A stretch of 64,000 nt of DNA from Actinomycetota bacterium (GTDB lineage Bacteria; Actinomycetota; Actinomycetes; Actinomycetales; Microbacteriaceae), in NCBI GenBank assembly GCA_018268455.1, contig JAFDWM010000293.1, positions 1 to 64,000 of the forward strand, given 5' to 3'. Below are positions 24,691 through 35,508 of this stretch, piece after piece (the stretch's first letter is position 1; the number at the start of each line of letters is the position of its first letter). The notes below the pieces were generated by a model. The model saw only the letters and a list, made by a program, of their open reading frames with translations. It did not search any database and was not told the DNA's origin. The position numbers were made by a program, and so were the translations under genes.

Positions 24691-25272
24691 ATGACCGCGC
24701 TCACCGGCCCGCACCGTACCGCCCTCATCGAGGCCACCGTCGCCGAGTTCGCCGACGCCGGGTACGAGGGTGCGTCGCTGAATCGGATCATCCGCGCCGC
24801 CGGTCTGAGCAAGAGCTCCTTCTACCACGCGGCCGGCTCAAAGGCGGAGCTCTTCGACGTGGTCGTGCGCGCGCTCGTGGATGACGTGCTGCACGCCTGG
24901 ACGCCACCGGATCCCGTGTCATTCGAGACGCCCGCGTTCTGGGCGCGGGTCGACGAGACGCTCGCGAATTTCGGCGCGCTCGCCGCAGACGCTCCGCTCG
25001 GCATGCTGGGTCGCATCTTCTACCTGCCCGCGGGGGAGGGCGCCGCCCGCGCCGAAGTGCTCGCGGCCGTGCGCGGCTGGGTCGCCGCGGTGCTGCGCGC
25101 GGGCCGGGCGGTCGGGGCGGTGCATGCCGATCTCCCTGTCGAGCTGCAGACCGCCGCCGTGTTCGGGCTGCTGCGCGGGATCGACGAATGGGCGTTGAGT
25201 GCGGCGGGGGATCCGGAAGCGGCGGCCGCGGCACCCGGGATCCTGCTGCGTCGCCTGCTCGGCACGAGCTGA
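24691..25272 (+). CDS. TetR/AcrR family transcriptional regulator
   Basis: A 193-residue repressor with an N-terminal helix-turn-helix (ALIEATVAEFADAGYEGASL followed by LNRIIRAAGLSKSSFYHAAG, residues 10-50) and a ligand-binding C-terminal domain. It is divergent from the FAD monooxygenase, with two TGGACCA(C/T)-type palindromes between the genes, the expected layout for a ligand-induced repressor controlling a modifying enzyme and itself. The mRNA is probably leaderless (TAGGCT at 24679-24684, six bases before ATG). It ends 24 nt before the CCA-transferase gene. Confidence 0.92.
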   Translation: MTALTGPHRTALIEATVAEFADAGYEGASLNRIIRAAGLSKSSFYHAAGSKAELFDVVVRALVDDVLHAWTPPDPVSFETPAFWARVDETLANFGALAADAPLGMLGRIFYLPAGEGAARAEVLAAVRGWVAAVLRAGRAVGAVHADLPVELQTAAVFGLLRGIDEWALSAAGDPEAAAAAPGILLRRLLGTS

Positions 25273-25283
25273 GCGCGCCCCGG

Positions 25284-25289
25284 TACCCT
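25284..25289 (+). promoter_or_regulatory. -10 element TACCCT of a probably leaderless gene
   Basis: TACCCT ends 7 nt before ATG 25297; no ribosome binding site is present. Confidence 0.5.
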
Positions 25290-25296
25290 GGAACCC

Positions 25297-26736
25297 ATGC
25301 TCAACATGGCCGAGGGACTCGCGCGCCTGGGCGCACTCGCCGAGAATCCGGTCGTGCAGACCCTGGCGCGCTCCTTCGCCGACGCCGGGTTCGACCTCGC
25401 CGTCGTCGGCGGCCCGGTGCGCGATGCGCTGCTCGGCAGGTCCACGCACGACCTCGACTTCACCACGAACGCCCGTCCCGACGACATCCTGCGCATCGTC
25501 ACCCCGGTCTCGACCGCGCAGTGGGACATCGGCCGCGAGTTCGGCACGATCGGCGCCCGGGTGCAGGGCGAGCAGGTCGAGATCACGACCTACCGCGCCG
25601 ACGCCTACGACGGCGTCACCCGCAAGCCGGTCGTCGAGTTCGGCGACGACATCGACGGCGATCTCGTGCGCCGCGACTTCACGGTCAACGCGATGGCGCT
25701 GCGCGTGCCGCAGCAGCAGCTCGTGGATCCGACCGGGGGAGTGGAGGATCTCGTCGCCGGGCTCCTGCGCACCCCGACCGCGCCGGAGGTGAGCTTCGGC
25801 GACGACCCGCTGCGCATGCTGCGCGGCGCACGGTTCAGCGCCCAGCTCGGCTTCGGCATCGAGGAGCGCACGCTGGCGGCGATCGCGGAGCTGCGCGCCA
25901 CACTGAGCATCGTGAGCCCGGAGCGGATCCAGGCCGAGCTCGTGCGTCTGCTGCAGACCGACGATCCGGTGCGCGGGATCCGGGTGCTGGTCGATACCGG
26001 GCTCATCGACGAATTCCTCCCCGAGGTGAGCGCGCTGCGCCTCGAGATCGACGAGCACCACCACCACAAGGACGTGTACGAGCACTCGCTCACGGCGCTC
26101 GAGCAGGCGATCGCGCTCGAGCACACCCGTCACCCGGGGGATCCGGCGGACGCCGTGCTGCGCCTGGCCGTGCTGCTGCACGACATCGGCAAGCCGCGCA
26201 CCCGCAAGCTCGAGGCGGGCGGCGCGGTGAGCTTCCATCACCACGACGTGGTCGGATCCCGGCTCGCCCGCAAGCGCATGCAGGCGCTGCGGTTCGACAA
26301 GGAGTCGACCGATGCGGTGGCGAAGCTCATCGAGCTGCACCTGCGCTTCTTCGGCTACAGCGAGGGCGCCTGGACCGATTCGGCCGTGCGCCGCTACGTG
26401 CGCGACGCCGGCGACCAGCTGGAACGGCTGCACATCCTCACCCGCGCCGACGTGACCACGCGCAACAGGCGCAAGGCCTCCCGTCTCGCCGCCGCGTACG
26501 ACGACATCGAGCAGCGCATCACGGCCCTGCGTGAGCAGGAGGAGATCGACGCGATCCGCCCCGAGCTCGACGGCAACGACGTGCAGCGGATCCTCGGCAT
26601 CTCGCCGGGCCGCGAGGTCGGCGAGGCGTACCGCTTCCTGCTGGAGTTGCGGCTCGACGAGGGGCTCATCGGCCCCGAGGCGGCCGAGCGACGCCTGCGC
26701 GCGTGGTGGGATTCGCGGGACGACGCCGCTCGCTGA
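25297..26736 (+). CDS. cca: CCA tRNA nucleotidyltransferase
   Basis: Adds or repairs the 3' CCA end of tRNAs. The 479-residue product has the class II nucleotidyltransferase head VVGGPVRDALLGRSTHDLDF (residues 33-52, with the DLD metal-binding pair), the RRDFTVNAMAL and RMLRGARFSAQLGF motifs, and a C-terminal HD domain with HHHHKDVYEHSL and LLHDIGKPRTR. This HD-containing type is usual in Actinobacteria (often annotated pcnA). The ATG has a TACCCT box 7 nt upstream. In relatives this gene sits next to murJ; here nine kilobases of accessory genes separate them. Confidence 0.94.
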   Translation: MLNMAEGLARLGALAENPVVQTLARSFADAGFDLAVVGGPVRDALLGRSTHDLDFTTNARPDDILRIVTPVSTAQWDIGREFGTIGARVQGEQVEITTYRADAYDGVTRKPVVEFGDDIDGDLVRRDFTVNAMALRVPQQQLVDPTGGVEDLVAGLLRTPTAPEVSFGDDPLRMLRGARFSAQLGFGIEERTLAAIAELRATLSIVSPERIQAELVRLLQTDDPVRGIRVLVDTGLIDEFLPEVSALRLEIDEHHHHKDVYEHSLTALEQAIALEHTRHPGDPADAVLRLAVLLHDIGKPRTRKLEAGGAVSFHHHDVVGSRLARKRMQALRFDKESTDAVAKLIELHLRFFGYSEGAWTDSAVRRYVRDAGDQLERLHILTRADVTTRNRRKASRLAAAYDDIEQRITALREQEEIDAIRPELDGNDVQRILGISPGREVGEAYRFLLELRLDEGLIGPEAAERRLRAWWDSRDDAAR

Positions 26737-26763
26737 GCGGGCAGCGGTGTCACCGGTGCTCGC

Positions 26764-27159
26764 TCAGCGGATCCGATCGGGCGCGATGATGTCGACGTGG
26801 TCGGCGACGAGCTCGAAGTCCTTCGCGTTGGAGGTGAGCAGACCCGCCCCGAGGGCGTAGGCCTGCCCGGCGAGCATGACGTCTGTGCTGCGTGCATGCG
26901 CGGGTCGGGATCGCGCGACGATCGCAGACAAATAGGCGAATCCGTCTGCGGCAGCTCTGTCGAACGGGAGCCAATGGCTCGCGAAAACCGTTTCAGCGAG
27001 CCCGATGTCGGCGAGTCGGGCTCTACGAAGGCCAGGATCCGTCATGCGCTCCACACCGGAACGCAGTTCGGCATAGACGAGAGCGCTCAGTGCGTATTCG
27101 CCCGGGGGAAGTCGCAGTTGACGGAGTTCGATGAGCACGTTGGTATCGAGCAGTATCAC
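26764..27159 (-). CDS. VapC-type PIN-domain toxin
   Basis: A 131-residue PIN-domain ribonuclease, the toxin of a type II toxin-antitoxin pair. The four acidic positions of the active site are visible: VILLDTNVLIE (D5), YAELRSG (E about 31-32), STDVMLAGQAYALGAG (D about 90) and TSNAKDFELV (D about 111). The GTG start 27157-27159 overlaps the antitoxin stop (GTGA), so it is translated by coupling. Likely target is tRNA or rRNA by analogy; unproven. Closest to the FitB/VapC group. Confidence 0.9.
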   Translation of the reverse strand: MILLDTNVLIELRQLRLPPGEYALSALVYAELRSGVERMTDPGLRRARLADIGLAETVFASHWLPFDRAAADGFAYLSAIVARSRPAHARSTDVMLAGQAYALGAGLLTSNAKDFELVADHVDIIAPDRIR

Positions 27160-27560
27160 TCCGTGTCTCCCGATGTAGCCGATGCATCCTGACGCGCGAG
27201 CCACTCCTTGCGAAGCCGTGCAGCTTTCTCCCACGGATCCTCGAACTCGTGCTGATCTGGAGGAATGCTGCGCCAGTCGTCCAGATCCTTCCGCCAGTCG
27301 TCCATGACCCTGCGTTCTTGCGGAGTCGGGGGATTCGCCCGGATCCACGCATTGATCTCCTGCCCGGAGACGGTTCGGCGGAGCGCTCGTGACTGTGTGG
27401 TGGCGGCAGCTTCGAGCCCGCTGGGGATCTCCTCGCCCATCGTGAGCCGGGTGAGCGCCTCGCGGACCTCGGCCTCCATGGAGCGGGAGTTGCGCTTTGC
27501 GCGCTGCTTCAGCGCCTCGACGACGTCGTCGGGCAGATTGCGGATCGTGATCGCCGCCAT
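27156..27560 (-). CDS. Ribbon-helix-helix antitoxin (FitA/VapB type)
   Basis: A 134-residue antitoxin. The N-terminus MAAITIRNLPDDVVEALKQR is a ribbon-helix-helix DNA-binding domain of the FitA-like (Arc-type) family. The C-terminal half (WIRANPPTPQERRVMDDWRK onward) is longer and more charged than usual and presumably wraps the toxin. ATG 27560 has GGAGGT at 27563-27569 in complement; an upstream in-frame start (27590) would lie in the operator. An imperfect 11-bp palindrome at 27588-27614 is the likely operator. Confidence 0.87.
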   Translation of the reverse strand: MAAITIRNLPDDVVEALKQRAKRNSRSMEAEVREALTRLTMGEEIPSGLEAAATTQSRALRRTVSGQEINAWIRANPPTPQERRVMDDWRKDLDDWRSIPPDQHEFEDPWEKAARLRKEWLARQDASATSGDTE

Positions 27561-27587
27561 GGCACCTCCATCGTCGGATCCGATCAC

Positions 27588-27614
27588 CACATGCTAGCAC
27601 TCTGCTGGCATGTG
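27588..27614. promoter_or_regulatory. Operator of the toxin-antitoxin pair
   Basis: CACATGCTAGC (27588-27598) and GCTGGCATGTG (27604-27614) form an 11-nt inverted repeat with one mismatch and a 5-nt spacer. On the minus strand it includes TAGCAT, a plausible -10 element. Confidence 0.65.
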
Positions 27615-27841
27615 ATTCTGAGATCCTGTCATCTCCCGATCGTTGAGCGAGCGTCGGCGTCCCGCGTCGGTGTGCGGGATCCTCGTCGTCTCCGCCGCTC
27701 TCGCGCTGCGACGGCGTCGCTCAGCGATCGTGGAGAGCGGGTTGCGGGAACGTGTCGTCGTCGGTGTTGTCCGTGGCACAGCGGCCACAGCGGCGCCGCC
27801 GTACACTGGATCCACTCCATCACCGACGATCGGAGACTCCG

Positions 27842-29191
27842 GTGTCTTCAGGCCCTGCCGGCGGAGGGTCAGTGCCCTCGCCATGGCAGTCGTCGCGCGA
27901 ACCGGCTGCGGCCCGCCTCCTCATCGAGCGTGCGCATGAGGAGCTCGTCGCGGGCAACGTCGACGACACCCGGTTGCAGAGCGTGCGCGCACTGGTGCGG
28001 GAATCGTGGGAACGGTCGTGGCGGCAGCGGGTCGGTGCGGAGGGACTGCCGCCGATCGAGCTCACGGCCGAGGCGCTGGACGCCTACCGGCTCGCGCACC
28101 CGCTCGCGGGCGCCATGGACACGATCCGCTCCCTGCTGCTGCCCGGATCCGCAGAGGACTCGGGAGTCATCGTCGCCGTCGGCGACCACGCGGGCCGGCT
28201 GCTCTGGGTCGAGGGCGACCTCAACCAGCGGATCCTTTCCGGCGAGATGGGCTTCATCGAGGGTGCGAACTGGTCGGAGCGCGCGGTCGGCACCTCCGCC
28301 CCCGGCACCGCGCTCGAACTGGGGGCGTCGGTGCAGATCCACGGCGCCGAGCACTACAACCGGCTGGTGCAGCCGTGGTCGTGCACGGCCGCGCCGGTGT
28401 TCGATCCGGAGGATCGGCGGATCCTCGGGGTGATCGACGTCACCGGCGGACCCGAGGCCGCGAGTCCGCAGGCCCGCATGCTCGTCGACGCGACCGCGCG
28501 TGCCGTGGAGGCCGAGCTGCTCGTCGCGCGGTTGCGGGCCCGCGCCGAGCCGGTCGCCGTCGCACCCGCGCCACGCCGGCGACAGGTCCCACATCGTGCG
28601 ATGCTGCGGGTGCTGGGCCGAGACCGCGCGCGCCTCGAGGTCGTGGGCGGCGACGGCGAGCGCTCGGTCGAGCTGAGTGCCCGGCACGCCGAGATCCTGC
28701 TGCTGCTCGCGGTGCACCGGCAGGGGCTCGGCGCCGACCGCCTCGCCGAGCTCGTGTACGGCGAGGGATCCTCGCCCGACACGCTGCGCCCCGAGATGGT
28801 GCGGCTGCGCAAGGCGCTCGAGCGCGTCTGGCCCGCGCTCGTGCCGGAGTCGCGGCCGTACCGGCTCACCGTGCCGCTGGAGACGGATGCGCAGGATGTG
28901 CTCTCGCTGCTCGACCGCGGCGCCCACCGCGTCGCCCTGTCCGCCTATCGCGGCCCGGTGCTGCCCGACTCGATCGCACCGGGCGTCGAGGAGTACCGGG
29001 AGTCGGTGCGCTCCACGCTGCGCGAGACGATGCGCACCGAAGCCAGCATCGACGTGCTGCTGAGCTACGCCGAGATCCCCGAGGGCGCCGACGATGCCGA
29101 GATCCTGCGCCTGTGCCTGGAGCTGCTGCCCGCGCGCTCGCCGAAGCGCGCCGCCCTCGTGAGCAGGATCGAGCGCCTCGAGCAGCCCTGA
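27842..29191 (+). CDS. GAF-domain transcriptional regulator of the downstream aldehyde dehydrogenase
   Basis: A 449-residue protein. Residues ~50-230 form an AcoR-like GAF sensor domain (LNQRILSGEMGFIEGANWSE followed by RAVGTSAPGTALELGASVQI, and HYNRLVQPWSCTAAPVFDPE). The C-terminal ~180 residues hold a winged-helix-like segment (SARHAEILLLLAVHRQGLGA, then EMVRLRKALERVWPALVPES) instead of the AAA+/Fis part of true AcoR. GTG 27842 with GGAG 7 nt upstream sets the start. It lies immediately upstream of the aldehyde dehydrogenase gene; in Actinobacteria such GAF proteins activate that gene. Confidence 0.83.
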   Translation: MSSGPAGGGSVPSPWQSSREPAAARLLIERAHEELVAGNVDDTRLQSVRALVRESWERSWRQRVGAEGLPPIELTAEALDAYRLAHPLAGAMDTIRSLLLPGSAEDSGVIVAVGDHAGRLLWVEGDLNQRILSGEMGFIEGANWSERAVGTSAPGTALELGASVQIHGAEHYNRLVQPWSCTAAPVFDPEDRRILGVIDVTGGPEAASPQARMLVDATARAVEAELLVARLRARAEPVAVAPAPRRRQVPHRAMLRVLGRDRARLEVVGGDGERSVELSARHAEILLLLAVHRQGLGADRLAELVYGEGSSPDTLRPEMVRLRKALERVWPALVPESRPYRLTVPLETDAQDVLSLLDRGAHRVALSAYRGPVLPDSIAPGVEEYRESVRSTLRETMRTEASIDVLLSYAEIPEGADDAEILRLCLELLPARSPKRAALVSRIERLEQP

Positions 29192-29389
29192 GGTGCGGCT
29201 TGCGGTTGCCGTGCGGCTACGGGTTGCGGCTTGTGATTGCGCCCACGCTCGCGCTGTCGAAACCTGAAATCGCGCCAGATAACTGTGCAGCGTCGTCAGG
29301 AATCGACAGCGTGAGCGGATCCGTTGCCCGCACCGGGCGCCCAGCGAACCGGGCGCCCAACGGACCGGGCATCCGTCCGAGCCCCGCGG

Positions 29390-29428
29390 TGCAACCCGTT
29401 GCAACGTGACGCATCGGACCGCAACGTG
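29390..29428 (+). promoter_or_regulatory. Candidate operator for the aldehyde dehydrogenase genes
   Basis: The palindrome TGCAACCCGTTGCA (29390-29403) overlaps the first of two direct GCAACGTG repeats (29401-29408 and 29421-29428) spaced exactly 20 nt, two helical turns. It lies in the 307-nt gap between the GAF regulator and aldehyde dehydrogenase; no gene is seen in the gap. Confidence 0.55.
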
Positions 29429-29498
29429 CGCGCGCCTACCTTCGAGGCACACATCAACCCGCGCGGCGCCGATGCCGCGGTTCGTCGAAGGAGACGTG

Positions 29499-31049
<1,551 letters not shown>

Positions 31050-31120
31050 TCCGCACCGGATCCCCGAATCACCGGGCGGGCGCGCACCGCGCCCGCCCGG
31101 CACCACGGAAGGAGAGCGCG

Positions 31121-31501
31121 ATGACCGCGTTCCACCGCGTCGACGTCTCCCCGGAGGCGGCGGCGCTGCTGCGCGAGCTGACCGCACAGCACGGGCCGCT
31201 GATGTTCCACCAGTCCGGTGGCTGCTGCGACGGATCCGCACCCATGTGCTATCCCGTCGGGATGTTCCTCATCGGATCCGGCGACGTGCTGCTCGGCGAC
31301 CTCGACATCGGCCTCGATGACGCGGTCTCGGTCTACATGTCCGAGTCGCAGTTCGAGTACTGGAAGTACACGCATCTGACGATCGACGTCGTGGACGGAC
31401 GCGGATCCGGATTCAGCGTCGAGGCGCCCCGCGGCAAGAGGTTCCTGACCCGCTCTCGGATGCTCGACCAGGCCGAGCTGGAGCACTTCTCCCTGACCTG
31501 A
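31121..31501 (+). CDS. DUF779 family protein
   Basis: A 126-residue protein of the DUF779 family: GPLMFHQSGGCCDGSAPMCY (about residues 24-43) with three cysteines that could bind a metal, and ESQFEYWKYTHLTIDVVDGR. Its function is unknown, but it regularly follows aldehyde dehydrogenase genes, as here, 71 nt downstream. ATG 31121 has GGAAGGAGAG just upstream. It is probably cotranscribed with the dehydrogenase. Confidence 0.88.
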   Translation: MTAFHRVDVSPEAAALLRELTAQHGPLMFHQSGGCCDGSAPMCYPVGMFLIGSGDVLLGDLDIGLDDAVSVYMSESQFEYWKYTHLTIDVVDGRGSGFSVEAPRGKRFLTRSRMLDQAELEHFSLT

Positions 31502-31572
31502 TCGGCCGCGCTCGGTGCCGTGCGCCATGCCGGAGGATTTCCTGCCCAGGTCACGTCTCGGACTCGCTTCTT

Positions 31573-31600
31573 CTTGGATCCGCGGGCTCATGTCTACAAT
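31573..31600 (+). promoter_or_regulatory. Candidate promoter of the ABC transporter operon
   Basis: CTTGGA (31573-31578), a 16-nt spacer and TACAAT (31595-31600) lie 85 nt upstream of the substrate-binding protein gene. Confidence 0.5.
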
Positions 31601-31684
31601 CGGGTGTCCTGTGTGCCGTGACCCGACGGCCGCGCAGTCGCAGCCGTGAACGACCACGGCGACGGAACCGATACAGAGGTGTAT

Positions 31685-33319
31685 ATGTCAGTCCACAGCA
31701 CACGAGGCCGGCTCGGTCTCGCCATCGGCGCGCTCGGCGTGGCCTCGCTCGTCCTCGCAGGCTGCGCCACGAGCAGCACGGGCGGCGGCGGCTCGACCGG
31801 CGGCTCGTCCGGGAGCACGATCAAGGTCGGCACCACCGACAAGATCACCTTCCTCGACCCGGCCGGTTCTTACGACAACGGCTCGTTCGCCGTGATGAAC
31901 CAGATCTACCCGTTCCTGATGAACAGCAAGTACGGCACGGCGGAGGTCACCCCGGACATCGCAGAGTCGGCCGAGTTCACCTCGCCGACCGAGTACACGG
32001 TCAAGCTCAAGAAGGACCTGAAGTTCGCCAACGGCGACCCGCTGACCTCCGCGTCGGTGAAGTTCTCCTTCGATCGCATGGTCAAGATCAACGACCCCAA
32101 CGGCCCCGCGTCGCTGCTCGGCAACCTGGACAGCACCGAGGCGCCGGACGCGACCACGGTCGTGTTCAAGCTGAAGAACGGCAACGACCAGATCTGGCCG
32201 CTCATCCTGTCCAGCCCCGCGGCGCCGATCATCGACGAGAAGGTGTTCTCGGCCGACAAGGTGACCGACGATGACACGATCATCAAGGGCAAGGCCTTCG
32301 CCGGTCAGTACGAGATCACCGATTACAAGAAGAACCAGCTCATCGCCTACAAGCCGTTCGACGGCTACCAGGGAGAGCTCGGCAAGGCCGCCAACACCGG
32401 CGTGACCGTGCAGTACTACGCCGACGCCTCGAACCTGAAGCTCGCGATCGGCAACGGCGACATCGACGTGGCGTACCGCAGCCTGTCCGCGACCGATGCC
32501 GAGGACCTCGGCAAGAACAAGAAGGTCAAGCTCGTCGAAGGCCCCGGTGGCGAGATCCGCTACATCGTCTTCAACTTCAACACGATGCCGTACGGCGCGA
32601 CCACCCCCGAGGCCGACCCGGCCAAGGCCCAGGCCGTGCGTCAGGCGGCGGCCGACCTCGTCGACCGCGCGGCGATCGCGAAGGACGTCTACAAGGACAC
32701 CTACAGCCCGCTGTACTCCTACGTGGCCGAGGGCATGTCCGGCGCGACCACGCCGCTCAAGTCGATGTACGGCGACGGCAACGGCGGCCCCTCGCTCGAC
32801 AAGGCGAAGAAGGTCCTCGCGGACGCGGGCGTGACCACCCCGATCACCCTGAACCTGCAGTACAACGGCGACCACTACGGCCCCTCGTCGGGTGACGAGT
32901 ACGCCGCGGTCAAGTCGCAGCTGGAGAACGGCGGCCTGTTCACCGTGAACCTGCAGAGCACGGAGTGGACCCAGTACTCGAAGGACCGCACCGCTGACGT
33001 GTACCCGGCCTACCAGCTCGGCTGGTTCCCGGACTACTCCGACGCCGACAACTACCTGTCGCCGTTCTTCCTGAAGGAGAACTTCCTGAAGAACCACTAC
33101 GACAACCCGGCGGTCAACGACCTGATCGTGAAGTCGCAGACGGAGACCGACAAGGACAAGCGCATGGCCGACCTGGCTCAGATCCAGGACATGGTCGCGA
33201 AGGACCTGTCGACGCTGCCGCTGCTGCAGGGCAAGCAGATCGCGTTCGTGGGCTCCGGCGTTCAGGGCACCACCCTCGACGCGTCGTTCAAGTTCCGCTA
33301 CGCGCCGATCTCGAAGTAA
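31685..33319 (+). CDS. ABC transporter substrate-binding lipoprotein (family 5, peptide/nickel type)
   Basis: A 544-residue solute-binding lipoprotein. The signal peptide ends in the lipobox LAGC (about residues 24-27), followed by a Gly/Ser-rich tether. The mature domain has the SBP_bac_5 pattern: FADGDPLTSA-type stretch (FANGDPLTSASVKFSFDRMV), NFNTMPYG and a C-terminal LQSTEWTQYSKDRTADVYPA / LGWFPDYSDADNYLSPFF segment typical of oligopeptide/dipeptide-binding proteins. ATG 31685 has GAGGTG at 31675-31680. First gene of a four-gene transporter operon; a strong hairpin follows it, as is common where the binding protein is made in excess. Confidence 0.93.
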   Translation: MSVHSTRGRLGLAIGALGVASLVLAGCATSSTGGGGSTGGSSGSTIKVGTTDKITFLDPAGSYDNGSFAVMNQIYPFLMNSKYGTAEVTPDIAESAEFTSPTEYTVKLKKDLKFANGDPLTSASVKFSFDRMVKINDPNGPASLLGNLDSTEAPDATTVVFKLKNGNDQIWPLILSSPAAPIIDEKVFSADKVTDDDTIIKGKAFAGQYEITDYKKNQLIAYKPFDGYQGELGKAANTGVTVQYYADASNLKLAIGNGDIDVAYRSLSATDAEDLGKNKKVKLVEGPGGEIRYIVFNFNTMPYGATTPEADPAKAQAVRQAAADLVDRAAIAKDVYKDTYSPLYSYVAEGMSGATTPLKSMYGDGNGGPSLDKAKKVLADAGVTTPITLNLQYNGDHYGPSSGDEYAAVKSQLENGGLFTVNLQSTEWTQYSKDRTADVYPAYQLGWFPDYSDADNYLSPFFLKENFLKNHYDNPAVNDLIVKSQTETDKDKRMADLAQIQDMVAKDLSTLPLLQGKQIAFVGSGVQGTTLDASFKFRYAPISK

Positions 33320-33332
33320 GCGCCTCACGCAG

Positions 33333-33366
33333 ACGGGGCACCGCCGCACACGCGACGGTGCCCCGT
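33333..33366 (+). terminator. Intra-operon hairpin after the binding-protein gene
   Basis: The 11-bp perfect stem ACGGGGCACCG / CGGTGCCCCGT (33333-33343 / 33356-33366) has no T-run. It is probably an mRNA 3'-end stabiliser or partial terminator that raises binding-protein output over the permeases. Confidence 0.6.
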
Positions 33367-33416
33367 CCTCTGCCCCCGGCGCAGCGTTGCGCCCTCCCTC
33401 CTCACAAAGGTTCCCC

Positions 33417-34493
33417 ATGGCCGTAGACGTCCTCGCCGCCGATCCCGCGGCGACACGCCCCAAGTCCTCCGGAGGAGGACTGTGGCGCTACATCCTGATC
33501 CGCCTCGTGCTGATCATCCCCACTGTCTTCATCCTGATCACCCTGGTCTTCTTCCTGATGCGGGTCACCGGCGACCCGATCACCGCGGCCCTCGGCGGCC
33601 GCCTGCCTCCGGACCAGCTCGCCGAGCGCGTGCACCAGGCCGGCTACGACCGTCCCGTGCTGATCCAGTACTTCGAGTACCTCGGCAACATCCTGCGCGG
33701 CGACTTCGGCACCACCCTCACCGACGGCCAGAAGGTCACCACGGTGCTGCTGACCTACGGATCCGCGACGCTCGAGCTCGCGATCTACGCGCTCATCGTC
33801 GCCTTCATCGTGTCGATCCCGCTCGGCCTCGTCGCCGCGCACCGCCGCGACAAGTGGCAGGACGCCTCGCTGCGCATCATGGCGATCCTCGCCTACGCCA
33901 CGCCCATCTTCTTCGTCGGCCTGCTGCTCAAGCTCGTGTTCTCGGTGTGGCTGGGCTGGCTGCCCGTGTCGGGGCGTGCGAGCACGCAGACGGAGCTGCT
34001 GATGAGCGGTGTGAACACCCCCACCGGCATCTACCTGCTCGACGCCATCCGGCTCGGCAACCTGCCCGCGATCGGCGACGTGCTCTGGCACGCGATCCTG
34101 CCGGCGCTCGCGCTGGGCATGCTGACCGCCGGCGTCTTCCTGCGGCTGATCCGCACGAACGTGATCGGCACACTCGGCCAGCAGTACGTGACGTCCGGGC
34201 GCTCCCGCGGTGTGAGTGAGTACCGCCTGGTCACCAAGCACGCGTTCCGCCCCGCGCTGATCCCGATCATCACGGTGATGGGCCTGCAGATCGCGATGCT
34301 GCTCGCCGGCGCGATCCTGACCGAGACGACCTTCGAGTGGAAGGGCATCGGGTTCATGCTCAGCGAGTACCTGAAGGCCCGCGACTTCGTGGCCGTGCAG
34401 GGCATCGTCGTGATGATCGCGGTGATCGTGGCGGTCACCAACTTCGTCGTCGACATCATCGCCGCGATGATCGACCCGAGGGTGAGGTACTGA
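33417..34493 (+). CDS. ABC transporter permease, DppB type
   Basis: The first of two permeases. The 358-residue product has a membrane helix at about residues 22-50 (YILIRLVLIIPTVFILITLV), a conserved periplasmic loop and a BPD_transp_1 domain with the EAA-like loop LRLIRTNVIGTLGQQYVTSG followed by RSRGVSEYRLVTKHAFRPAL. ATG 33417 is preferred (AAAGG at 33406-33410) to an in-frame codon at 33387. It ends one base before the next permease gene. Confidence 0.93.
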   Translation: MAVDVLAADPAATRPKSSGGGLWRYILIRLVLIIPTVFILITLVFFLMRVTGDPITAALGGRLPPDQLAERVHQAGYDRPVLIQYFEYLGNILRGDFGTTLTDGQKVTTVLLTYGSATLELAIYALIVAFIVSIPLGLVAAHRRDKWQDASLRIMAILAYATPIFFVGLLLKLVFSVWLGWLPVSGRASTQTELLMSGVNTPTGIYLLDAIRLGNLPAIGDVLWHAILPALALGMLTAGVFLRLIRTNVIGTLGQQYVTSGRSRGVSEYRLVTKHAFRPALIPIITVMGLQIAMLLAGAILTETTFEWKGIGFMLSEYLKARDFVAVQGIVVMIAVIVAVTNFVVDIIAAMIDPRVRY

Positions 34494-34494
34494 G

Positions 34495-35508
34495 ATGGCT
34501 CAGAGCGAATCCACCGAGCCCGTGCTCGACCGCGACCTGCCCACGCCGAAGACGTCGGCGCTCGCCGCCCAGGCCCCGCGCAAGAAGCGCTGGACCGAGC
34601 GGGTGCCCGTCGTCTCGCACCTGCGCCAGAGTGTCGGCCTGCAGCGCGGCATGCTCGTCGCCGGCCTCGTCATCACCGGGATCTTCGTGCTCGTCGCGAT
34701 CTTCGCGCCGCTGATCGCCCCGTACTCGTGGGCGCAGCAGGCCGTGGACGGCGTGAAGTTCGGCACGCAGCAGCCGCCGAACGCCACCAACATCCTCGGC
34801 ACCACGGTCAGCGGCTTCGACGTGTACTCCCGGGTGATCTGGGGATCCCAGACCGCGCTGCTGGTGATCCTGGCCGCGATCGCGTGCTCGATCTTCGTCG
34901 GCATCGCACTCGGCCTGATCGCCGGCTACTTCGGCGGCTGGCTCGACCGGGTGATGGTCGTGATCGCCGATGCGATCTACGCGTTCCCGTCCCTGCTGCT
35001 CGCGATCGTGCTGACGATCGTGATCGGACACGGCCAGTCGGGACTGTTCAACGGCATCATGGCCACCGCGCTGTCGATCACGGTGGTGTTCGTGCCGCAG
35101 TACTTCCGTGTGATCCGTGCCGAGGTGGTGCGGGTGCGGGCCGAGCCGTTCGTCGAGTCGGCGAAGGTCATCGGCGTGCCGACAGGGCGGATCCTGATGC
35201 GGCACGTGCTGCGCAACTCGACCCGTTCGCTCCCCGTCGTCATCACCCTGAACGCCTCCGAGGCGCTGCTGACCCTCGCCGGCCTCGGCTTCCTCGGGTT
35301 CGGCATCGAGGCGACCTCGGCGGCGGAGTGGGGCTACGACCTGAACCGATCGATCGCGGACGTCACCAGCGGCATCTGGTGGACCTCGATCTTCCCCGGC
35401 CTCGCGATCGTGCTCGTGGTGCTCGGCATCACGCTCGTCGGCGAGAGCCTGAACGACCTGAGCGATCCGCGACTGCGCACCCGCCGTCGCGCGGGAGGTG
35501 CGGCATGA
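34495..35508 (+). CDS. ABC transporter permease, DppC type
   Basis: The 337-residue second permease: a cytoplasmic N-terminus, a membrane helix at about 52-75 and an OppC-like domain with the EAA-type loop [20 protein letters not shown] and [20 protein letters not shown]. Pairs with the DppB-type protein to form the channel. It starts one base after the previous stop and its TGA overlaps the ATPase start (ATGA). Confidence 0.93.
   Translation: MAQSESTEPVLDRDLPTPKTSALAAQAPRKKRWTERVPVVSHLRQSVGLQRGMLVAGLVITGIFVLVAIFAPLIAPYSWAQQAVDGVKFGTQQPPNATNILGTTVSGFDVYSRVIWGSQTALLVILAAIACSIFVGIALGLIAGYFGGWLDRVMVVIADAIYAFPSLLLAIVLTIVIGHGQSGLFNGIMATALSITVVFVPQYFRVIRAEVVRVRAEPFVESAKVIGVPTGRILMRHVLRNSTRSLPVVITLNASEALLTLAGLGFLGFGIEATSAAEWGYDLNRSIADVTSGIWWTSIFPGLAIVLVVLGITLVGESLNDLSDPRLRTRRRAGGAA

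Noticed and set aside
31688..33463. Open frame of 591 codons on the minus strand
   Set aside because: Antisense to the substrate-binding protein; no start signal and no protein-like features.
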